Of a DNA stretch of 64,000 nucleotides, positions 46,503-54,780 are shown piece by piece. This DNA comes from Anastatus disparis (Eukaryota; Arthropoda; Insecta; Hymenoptera; Eupelmidae). The notes beneath the pieces were generated by a model. That model was not told the origin of the DNA and made no database searches. It saw nothing but the letters and a program-made list of their open reading frames with translations. Each line of letters begins with the position of its first letter. Position 1 is the stretch's first letter. The stretch spans positions 5,748,001 to 5,812,000 of the forward strand of contig JAFFSR010000249.1 in assembly GCA_017163975.1 (NCBI GenBank), read 5' to 3'. A program made the translations under genes and the position numbers.

Positions 46503-47393
46503 ATCGGATTTAAGTCTGGAGATCAAGCTGGCCATAGTAAAACTAAAATGTCATTAACAATCCACTGTTTTGTAGCTTTACTTGCATGAATTGATGCATT
46601 ATTTTGTTGAAAAATTAAATTTTCTGTTTCATTTTGATCTAAATAAGGTAGTAATCGATTTTGCAGTACATCAATGTATTCTGTTGCATTCATTTTACAA
46701 GATGGAAAAGCTAAACGTAGAAGCTCATATTTAAAAAATGCTCCCCAAACCATTAAGCTTCCGCCTCTAAAATTTCTGCGTAATAAATACTGAGGTTCCT
46801 TTCTCAAATCTCTCCAATAAGAGTGATTGCCATCAGGGCCGTCTACATTAAATTTTTTTTTCATCTGAGAAAATAACCTTGGAATATAATTAAATAAATT
46901 AAACTTCAATTCATAATTCACAATATTGTTAAAATATGAGTACAATACTTACTCATTCACTTACTTTATTCCAATAAGTGTTTATGTTAAATCTTGCAAA
47001 TTCAAGCCGAGCCTCTTTATGGCGTTGCAATAGCTTTGGAGCTTTTTTCAACTTTTGTCTTACGAGATATTCTGACTTTTTAATTGCTCTATGAATCGTA
47101 CTGCGTGAAATTTCCAATTGCAATTCTTCTTTAATTTTTCGTAAGCTTTTTGCAGACTTACTCGCTGTTTTTATTATTTATCGCTCAATCTGTGCAGTTA
47201 CCTTTTTCTTTGGTCCCCCTTTTTTATTCTTACCATAAAAAGCAGTATTCTTAAGAAAATGTAAAACAACATTGTACGATCTTTTAAGTTTTTGAGCGAT
47301 TTCTCGAATACTTATATTACTTCCACCGTACGCTAAGATTTTTCCTTTTTCTTGTTCAGATAAGTATTTACCTCGAGGTATTATAATAAATTT
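46503..47393 (-). pseudogene. Tc1-like transposase fused into Gypsy-2
   Basis: The N-terminal part has the Tc1 start with ATG changed to ATA, then PRGKYLSEQEKGKILAY, a first helix-turn-helix (ISIREIAQKLKRSYNVV), GGPKKKVTAQIER and a second helix-turn-helix (RKIKEELQLEISRSTIHRAI). After a frame change come KKFNVDGPDG, GGSLMVWGAF and QQNNASIHAS (the usual QQDNAP.H block with Asp to Asn), then WPA-stop-SPDLNPMENL. At that point it joins gypsy reverse transcriptase. The catalytic Asp change, stops and missing C terminus make it dead. No Tc1 inverted ends were found. Confidence 0.87.
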
Positions 47394-47504
47394 TTTTTAA
47401 ACATAATAATAAAATGTGTAAATGCGATAATAAAAATATCCAACAATGAAAATTGAATTTTAAACGTTTGAAACACATTTTGTGACAGTCAAAAACTCCA
47501 TTCC

Positions 47505-47840
47505 AGCCGATAGTAGTAGCGTCAGAGCGAGAAATTAAAAAATTTTCAAAATGAAAATATTTGAGAAAATACTTTTCATGATTTTATAATTAATAATAAA
47601 TTTAAAGAAAGAAAGTTATTGTAACAGAATTAATTTATTGTACTTATTTATAATTTATAAATATCACATAATTTTTAAATTATTTAAAAATTTATAATTA
47701 AAAGCGATAAATTTATTTTTTTACAGTAACTTTCTTTCTTTAAATTTATTATTAATTATAAAATCATAAAAAGTATTTTTTTTAATACTTTTATTTTGGA
47801 AATTTTTTAATTTCCCGCTCTGACGCTACCACTATAGGCA
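47505..47840. mobile_element. Hairpin element beside the Tc1-like gene
   Basis: The arms begin AGTAGCGTCAGAGCGAGAAA and end TTTCCCGCTCTGACGCTAC. They are complementary through AAAGAAAGAAAGTTA / TAACTTTCTTTCTTT over roughly 130 bp each. It could be a stand-alone MITE or an end of the Tc1-like element. No target duplication is certain. Confidence 0.65.
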
Positions 47841-47997
47841 TCGCTGATTCTATGATGAAATCTACTAACTGGTTTTATAATTATAGAATAAAATAAAAAG
47901 TGTTATTTATGTTGATTTTGTAATTGTTACAGTAAAGAAAGTTTTAAAGTTTTAAATAAATGTTCAAATGATATTTTTACTCTTTTGAGATGAGTTT

Positions 47998-48513
47998 TTA
48001 AAATATTCCATAGTTTTTAAAACGATATCGCAATTCTTTTTGACATTTCAATAATAGTTTCATCCAAATCTTAGGTGGTTTTATAGTTATGGGACGCACT
48101 GTATGACAACCAATTTTCTTACCATTAGGATTTGTTTTCTTTATAGTTTTGTTTGATGATTCATTTTCAGAAGGTAAGTAAGGTAATTGTTGTGAGGCGT
48201 TAAAATTTTCAGTTTTACTCTTAGATTTTGGTTTTTTTAAGTTTTTAGTCCTAAGAGTTTGATCATTGTTGTCTATTTTTGTGGCTTTTTCTTGATCAAA
48301 AATTAATCCGCCTTCGTCGTCAAAGCTGATGGATATCCTTTCTAAAAAGGGTATAGGGTCAATTGGTCTTTTCGCTATAATAAGGACTTGAAGTTCGTAA
48401 TCTACCTTGTCAGACTCATGATGGAAGTAGGGTGAGCCTAATATAGTTTCATGTGTAAGGGGGGATGTTGATGATAACACATGGAATATATGTGTGGAGC
48501 TAAATATTTCCAT
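47998..48513 (-). CDS. Gypsy-2 unassigned gag-pol segment
   Basis: A 171-residue open stretch between gag and the Tc1-like insertion. Its first half has mixed hydrophobic character (YELQVLIIAKRPIDPIPFLE); its second half is Lys/Asn/Ser-rich. No protease DTG motif is visible in it. It is kept as a retroelement remnant because of place and strand, and may be an open frame by chance. Confidence 0.35.
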   Translation of the reverse strand: MEIFSSTHIFHVLSSTSPLTHETILGSPYFHHESDKVDYELQVLIIAKRPIDPIPFLERISISFDDEGGLIFDQEKATKIDNNDQTLRTKNLKKPKSKSKTENFNASQQLPYLPSENESSNKTIKKTNPNGKKIGCHTVRPITIKPPKIWMKLLLKCQKELRYRFKNYGIF

Positions 48514-48689
48514 TTCTTCTGTACCTATTGTGTCAATAGGTAAGGTCGAGTAAACAGTATCGTTGTGCTTATAATAATAAGAAATATTATTTTTGTTGCG
48601 AATCTAGTCGTTTCCTTTGCTTCATCCATCTGTTGAATCATTCTTGTCTGGGGGCGGCCGTTATTAGATATATTCAAATATTTTTCTAA

Positions 48690-49360
48690 ATTTTTAGCGA
48701 CTTTAAGAGCTTTGTCAAGGTTTTAAGAATTAGCTATAATAACCGCGGTTTTCCATTCATGTGGTAATCCTCTTAAAAAGACTTGAAGAGCTAAAATTTA
48801 TAGTTGTGGAGTCTGATTTATTCCTCGATCTTCTTCAATTAAATTTTTTCTTACAGCAGCTTGAGCAAAATTTACCAAATAAGTTAAGCGTCCGTGGTTC
48901 TCTCGCACATTTTTATTTTGGCATATGTATGTGTTACCAAAAGCTTGAATGTAGTACCCATATGATCTACTAGAAGCGAATCTGCCCTTTAAGTGGTCTT
49001 TGAGTTCATCTATTGTATTGAATGTATGGCCTAGTATTGAATGTCTAGCCTTTCCTTTTAATTTAGATATTATAGGGCGTAAAAGTAGTCTCTCTTGAAT
49101 TGGAGGTACTGTCTTCCATTTTCAATATCCCGTATAAAATCTTTGAACGGTAGATTGGTGCCATCAAAGTATGGTATAAGTACTGAAGCCGCTTGAATAG
49201 TTAAGTTAATGGCTAAAGACGTCAGTGCATCATGTGACGTATTCAAATTTTCGAGAATTTGTAAACTTCTGTCAGCTTGTAATTCTGCCTCGTACGCAGC
49301 TAATCTTCTAGTGCGTTCAGCTTCATCTGCTATTTGCATGATTACTCGTCTAGTGGTCAT
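48690..49360 (-). pseudogene. gag: Gypsy-2 gag
   Basis: MTTRRVIMQIADEAERTRRL opens a 96-residue frame ending in the capsid-like block IPYFDGTNLPFKDFIRDIEN. After breaks it continues with LKGKARHSILG and TIDELKDHLKGRF, and finally LRGLPHEWKTAV near 48750, all typical of gypsy capsid regions. It is truncated by stops and frame changes. Candidate start at 49358-49360. Confidence 0.8.
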
Positions 49361-49563
49361 TTTATCTATGTGGTTATTAAAATATTTAATTGAAAAATTA
49401 ATTTTTGATTTAATTTTAAATTAAACGTACTTGTCACGTACAACTTTTATTTCAGTTTTTAATTGTTGCACATATACCGGAATTTGGAAATCTCAATTTT
49501 CTTCTTCGTTAAAATTTATAATTTCAGTGACAAAGTTACTGGTTCCCCACAAGGGAAGCCATT

Positions 49564-49700
49564 TGTTAAGACCGAACTTGGTTCGGTCGTCATGTTCACA
49601 AAAATATTTTAATTTCTGTTGGGAACCAGCTTCTTATCCCAGAACTTATATACTCTGTTTATTAATAATTTATTAATAAATATAAAAATACATATATATA
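49564..49700 (-). repeat. Gypsy-2 LTR edge with terminal hairpin
   Basis: TGTTAAGACC starts the LTR on the plus strand next to the primer-binding region. Within it GACCGAAC and GTTCGGTC (49570-49588) form an eight-pair stem with loop TTG. The far end of the LTR cannot be fixed; a Helitron-like end lies at 49808. Confidence 0.65.
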
Positions 49701-49807
49701 TATTTATCTACGTCTACGTCAAATATCACGAATATGCATATATTTATATGGATGAAATTTAAAAAATTGAAAATAGGTGTTTATACATAATAACTTTTTA
49801 TGTAAAC

Positions 49808-49851
49808 TAGGGGGCAAGCCCCCTGCGCGCCAGCGCGCCTACCCCCATTAG
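49808..49851 (-). mobile_element. Possible Helitron 3' end, copy 2
   Basis: On the minus strand a G/C-rich stretch ends in a perfect hairpin, GGGGGCTTGCCCCC, then TAG and T, so that the last C of the stem and TAG give CTAG. Helitrons end in CTRR after a short hairpin. A second inverted GCGCGC pair lies just upstream. The copy at 13784-13830 aligns with it. No Rep/helicase is present. Confidence 0.45.
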
Positions 49852-50190
49852 GCAAATCCTAATAAATAGTTTGGTTTATTTGAGACGGAGGTAATGCTGA
49901 TTTGCAGTTATTAACATTTATGAGCATAAAAATTTTGCGTAATTTAAATATCTCTTCAATAAAAATTTAATCATTTTTAAACAAATTGTAATTATCGTAA
50001 TGATTATTCTATACTATCATTAAAAATAATTTCAACCCTAATATTATTATTATTTATTTTTTTAATAATAACAAAACATTTTCTAACAACAAAAATTCAA
50101 ACTTATTTTTAATATCTTTTCTTTATAAATTTTTAATGTTTCACAACAAATTTCAGAATACACGTAATCATGTCTTTTGTTTATATATAT
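49852..50190. other. No gene recognised
   Basis: AT-rich spacer ending in ATATATAT, the target of the next element; possibly interior of a Helitron-like element. Confidence 0.45.
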
Positions 50191-50738
50191 GGGACGTTTC
50201 ATGTCAACTCGCCTAACAAAAAAATAGAATTCGTCGAAAATCTGTGCAAATGTTCTATTTGATACCCAGAATATACAAAAAAAAATTTAGAGGTCCAGGT
50301 CAAAGGGGTCAGGATTTAAACGTGATGGAATTTTTCGAATTTTCCAAATTTTTTGTTAAATAAATATTTTAATGAATTTTTCCTCAAAAACTATCAATTT
50401 TTCGTTAAAACTTAATAAAATACTTTTTCTTGGAAATTAGATGTAGAATTCACCTGAATTTTTGCAAATTATAATATACTGATTTTTATGCTTACTTGAT
50501 CGATTTAAACATACTCTTTAGTTTATCTAAAAATCGAGCAAGTTAAATTGGCTTTTTAAAGTCTTATTTTTTTCATTTTTTTATGAGGAGAAAATATACT
50601 AAGCCGCTAGTTTAGCAGCCTTCTTAAAGTTACTTAATTGTGCAAAAATGTCTGAAAAAATCGTTATTTTGGATCAATGATGAGATTTGTGATTTTTTTT
50701 CTAAAAAGTATTGATTTTTGGGACACATGTATAAAAAT
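50191..50738. mobile_element. Foldback element, single-arm copy
   Basis: Starting GGGACGTTTCATGTCAACTC, it follows the left arm of the element at 5438-6738 for its full 540 bp, with scattered differences, and breaks off at ATGTATAAAAAT just before that element's loop. The second arm is missing. Confidence 0.9.
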
Positions 50739-51104
50739 AATGAAATCTATGATCGCTTTAATATAGATGTATATCGTACATCCATAATATGTTTTTTTTT
50801 TCCTCTTTTTTTTTTTATTGTTAAATCAAATATGCTTACGATGCCAATTGATATTGACACGTTCAGGTGAATGACATACGCGCATAGTGTCATTCATTCT
50901 TTTATGTAACACAAAACAATGAAATATGTACAATTTTTATTATATTTGAATATTATGTATATGTGATTTATCACAATTAAAAAGTTTTATAATTGTTTCT
51001 ATAACTAACAAATAATTTTTATCAGCTATATTTATATGTATTTAATTATATATATGATAATGCTTATTTAATAGAATGACATTTATGGGCTGATTTTGAA
51101 TGTA
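50739..51104. other. Spacer after truncated Gypsy-3 env
   Basis: AT-rich, with no LTR start matching the Gypsy-3 LTR edge. The missing env C terminus and 3' LTR of Gypsy-3 would be expected here. Confidence 0.5.
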
Positions 51105-52463
51105 TTAAATTACAAAATTTTTTGTTGATCTTGGTTTTGGTAGAAGGTTTATCCAATCTTCTTCAATTTTGTAATATTGCGGTATTATTGAATTACAATT
51201 TATTTCTGATCCTGTTTTCAGTAATATATGTGTCTTTGGTGTTAAAAACCATGTTTCATTTTTTGTTGATACAGGCAATCGTATGTAACATTTATTTGTA
51301 TGATATAACTGGACTTCTACTGGCGTACATTTTATTACATGTACTGCTTCGCCAGCAAGTTTAGCTAAATATCCTGGTTTTTGCATGATATTAAAGGCAA
51401 ATTCGTCGGGAGCTATGGATGCAAGGGATAGAGATTCACGTATAATTTTTTTTTCAAGTTCGCATTTTTCTTTTAAAATGTTAAAATATAAATCTGTGAG
51501 ATCAGCCCTAAAATGTTTTTCAATATATACAAATTTTGAGTTTATATACGTAAATAAATCTAAGTTTGTTACATCTTTTCTTAGTGTATTATCGTCAAAT
51601 AATATTTTATTATAAGCTATATCTAAAATGAATAATTTAGGGTGTTCCGTTTTTGTTAATATTCTATCGCAAATTTTTACATTATTTAAAGCGGACAAAG
51701 AAAATGTTATTGATTCTGTGTTTACAGTATATACGGAATTTTGATTAGGTGAATTAATTATAGTTGCAGGGCCTCTATATAAAGTTTCATATTGTGTTTT
51801 AAACCCTTCTTCTGTAGGGAAATTTTCCCAAAAAGTATACCCTGCTTGCGAATCAATGCAATGTTGATCCGAAAATTTACATACAGTCCCTGAATTTAAT
51901 CTTAATTTATCATTTTTTAGACTTACTTGAGCGTATTCTTCTAATAAAGTTATTCTTATAAGACCTTGTACTAAAACGTTGTCCCAAGATCCAAAATTGT
52001 CTGTGTATGAAGCTCCTGTGCAAGTTTTATCCTTTACTGAGCCTGCAAGGTCTATTCCAACTGCTTTTGTTGAATTTATTTTCAGGTCTGCTATAGTATG
52101 TATATTATCATATTTAAAGATTCCTGTATCGTTAATAAATTTACATTTTTCATGGCTAATTTCGTACAGATATTCTTGCAAAGCATGAGGAGTGGATCCA
52201 AGGTGACTGAACATCCCGCAATGAAAAACTGTTCTTTGGATTTCTATTTTACACTGTATAACTTTAATTTTTTTTAATTCCGCTATTTGTAATAATTCTA
52301 TTGTAGAGTTGGTTATTGTAATATTATCCTGTTGAAAATCACATTCTCCTGTGTCTAATAGTGAATATGTAGTGATGGTCGGATCCGTAGATTCGCAATT
52401 AAATCCAATAATTGCACCATTTTCTCTAACAATAGATAATGAAATAAATAAAATGAACAGCAT
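51105..52463 (-). CDS. env: Gypsy-3 env: chuvirus-type glycoprotein, C-terminally truncated
   Basis: A 452-residue frame with a hydrophobic N-terminal signal. It then has a Cys-rich ectodomain opening GFNCESTDPTITTYSLLDTG and continuing with IQRTVFHCGMFSHLG and YTDNFGSWDNVLVQGLI, segments I recognise from the glycoproteins of chuviruses and of insect retroelements that carry such an env. It lacks any membrane anchor after the ectodomain; the stop comes after RSTKNFVI, whereas relatives are usually longer and have a transmembrane segment. It is unlike the F-type env of Gypsy-1. Family call from memory, moderate confidence; the truncation is plain. Confidence 0.65.
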   Translation of the reverse strand: MLFILFISLSIVRENGAIIGFNCESTDPTITTYSLLDTGECDFQQDNITITNSTIELLQIAELKKIKVIQCKIEIQRTVFHCGMFSHLGSTPHALQEYLYEISHEKCKFINDTGIFKYDNIHTIADLKINSTKAVGIDLAGSVKDKTCTGASYTDNFGSWDNVLVQGLIRITLLEEYAQVSLKNDKLRLNSGTVCKFSDQHCIDSQAGYTFWENFPTEEGFKTQYETLYRGPATIINSPNQNSVYTVNTESITFSLSALNNVKICDRILTKTEHPKLFILDIAYNKILFDDNTLRKDVTNLDLFTYINSKFVYIEKHFRADLTDLYFNILKEKCELEKKIIRESLSLASIAPDEFAFNIMQKPGYLAKLAGEAVHVIKCTPVEVQLYHTNKCYIRLPVSTKNETWFLTPKTHILLKTGSEINCNSIIPQYYKIEEDWINLLPKPRSTKNFVI

Positions 52464-52510
52464 TTCTTTTCTTTCTCTTTTTCCTTTTTTTTCTGAAACA
52501 TAAAATAATA

Positions 52511-53986
52511 TTAATTTTTCCGTTCATGTAAAATTAATTTATTTGCATGAACTAATTTTGAGCCACCCTTAAAATCTATAGAGATATTGCTATTTTCGTG
52601 GACTTTTAATACTTCAAAAGGTCCCAGGTTTTGATTTTTTTCTAATTCACCTGGTTTTGGTTCTTTTATAAGCCATACTTTATCACCTATTTGAAATTCT
52701 ACAGGTTTTATGAATCTATCGTGATATAATTTAGACTTTTCTTTTGATAGTATTAAATTTTCACGAGCTATTTTTGCAATATCTTTCATATTTATTAATA
52801 ATTTTTCTATATAGTCATTAAGTGTCTGTAATTTTTCTGATGATTGTAAAGGCTCACTAGATGGTAATCTAGCTGGGTAGGCGAAAACTAGTTCATGTGG
52901 TGTAAATTTATGACTTGAATGAACACTAGTATTATAGTTGAATTGTGCAAGTTCAAACCAATCATCCCATTCTAATTTTTTATCAGCAAAATTTTTTAAA
53001 TATTCACATAAAGGATGATGAGCCCTTTCTAATGAACCATTAGATTGTGGATGAAAGGCAGTAGTTTCGATTTTTTTAAATTTAAATCTTTTTGAAATAG
53101 CTTCTATTAATTTGCCTGTAAAATTTGCGCCTTAATCTGTAAGTACTAGTTTTGGTGAACTAAAAATGCAAATAAATTTTTTTATAAATGCGTCAGCTAT
53201 AGTCTCTGCTGTTTGATCTTTCTGTGCGATAGCTATTAAAAATTTTGATAAATGATCTTGAATAGTTAATATATATTTGTTATTATTTTTAGTTATATTA
53301 AGAGGTCCTACTATATCTAGTGAAATTTTATCGAATGTTTTCTCTGGAGTATCTGTTATTATCATAGGTTGTTTTGTTTTATTTCTTTTTAATTTATTTC
53401 TCTGACATATTTCACAGTTTTTAATACGATTTTGTATATCAACTTTAAGATTTTCCCAGAAATATTTATTTTTAATTCGATTATATGTTCTATTTACTCC
53501 CGAATGACCTCCTAAACTTGAAGAATGATATAGTTCAAAAATTTCATTTCTGTTTTCCTTTTTGACATATTCTGTATTATTTAAGCAAATTATAACTTTT
53601 ATATTTGTATTTTTAAAAATATTGTATAATATTTCTTCGATTTCGTTCCAATTTATATTTAATATTTTTATATTTTTTGATATACTAAATATAGTACAAT
53701 TATTTTCAATCAATAAATCTTTTAGCGTGTTTAAATTATTTATTAATTTTTCTTTTATTAAAATTGATGATTCTTTTATATTTAAGCACATTATAAAAAT
53801 TTTCCTCTTTTTATAATTTATTATTTTAATTTCATTATCTTTTAAATCTTTATTTATATTAATATTTTTATGTGTAAAATATTCATCTTGAATCTCATCC
53901 AAAGATATCTTTTCATTAGTAATTAAATGTAATATATTATCTTTACTACTTTGTATAGAATTTTTAGAATATATGGGGAAATCCAC
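52511..53986 (-). pseudogene. Gypsy-3 integrase
   Basis: The zinc-binding domain (HSSSLGGHSGVNRTYNRIK, CEICQRNK) and DDE core (SLDIVGPLN, LVLTD, NGSLERAH) are followed by the C-terminal domain (IGDKVWLIKEPKPGELEKN). A single in-frame TAA at 53129-53131 falls immediately after the second catalytic Asp; downstream the same frame is open to 52511. Upstream the frame is cut by the hairpin element at 53975. Otherwise conserved. Confidence 0.9.
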
Positions 53987-54780
53987 GGTAACGTTAAATT
54001 TTATGTGACTTTTTCAATACAATTTTCAAACAGCTACCATTATGTTACATAAAAGCGCACACACCTCTATAAGGTCTCAAATTTTTCGTTTTCGATCTAA
54101 AAAACTAATCTCAGTTTTTTATGGAGTTATTTTAGACGCTGTCTCCCAAATTTCTATTAAAGTATTAAATTTTCACATAAAATCACGATTTTCATGAATA
54201 TTCCATAAAAAAGTGCAAAATTTTTGAAGTCTTCGGGAAATCTTAATTGTAGCGTTCAATTAATCTCCAAAAAAACTATTAGATTATTTTTTTAACCTAA
54301 AAACAAAGAATTTGAGCCCAATTAGAGTCATGTGCAACTTCAAACGAATGAGTAATAACTATTGGAAGTTTATATTTTGTTTTTACACATAATTGCTAAT
54401 AGCAAAGCTATTTAAAGTCGCACATAACTCTAATTAGGCTGAAATTATTAGTTTTTAGGTCAAGATAATAGTCTATTAGTTTTTTTTGAGATTATTTGAA
54501 TGCTACAATCAATATTTCCTGAAGACTTAAAAAATTTTGCACTTTTTTATGAAATATTCACGAAAATCGTGGTTTAATGTGAAAATTTAATACTTTAATA
54601 GAAATTTTGGAGTCAGCATCTAAAATAGCTCCATAAAAAATTGAGATTTGTTTTTTAGATCAAAAACGAAAAATTTGAGACCTTATAGAGGTGTGTGCGC
54701 TTTTATGTAACAAAATGGTAACTGTTTGAAAATTGTATTGAAAAAGTCACATAAAATTTAACGTTACCGTGGATTTCCCC
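53975..54780. mobile_element. 806-bp hairpin element in Gypsy-3 pol
   Basis: The ends are GGGGAAATCCACGGTAACG and the complement ending CCGTGGATTTCCCC, flanked by ATAT on both sides (TA target likely). The arms are about 380 bp each and near perfect, with a short central loop. Its removal restores a continuous tether frame between RNase H and integrase. Confidence 0.92.

Larger units (their letters stand above)
42530..49563 (-). mobile_element. Gypsy-2: decayed Ty3/gypsy internal region
   Basis: In element order from the right there are an LTR edge, gag, an unassigned segment, a Tc1-like transposase and hairpin replacing the first part of reverse transcriptase, the rest of reverse transcriptase and RNase H, a long tether, and integrase up to its C-terminal domain at about 42545. 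Frames are broken throughout. No env and no left LTR are visible; the left end abuts the piggyBac-type MITE. A likely primer-binding site, TGGCTTCCCTTG on the minus strand, lies two bases inside the LTR. Confidence 0.85.

Noticed and set aside
48761..48973. Plus-strand frames within the gypsy elements
   Set aside because: They are antisense shadows of gag, pol and env.
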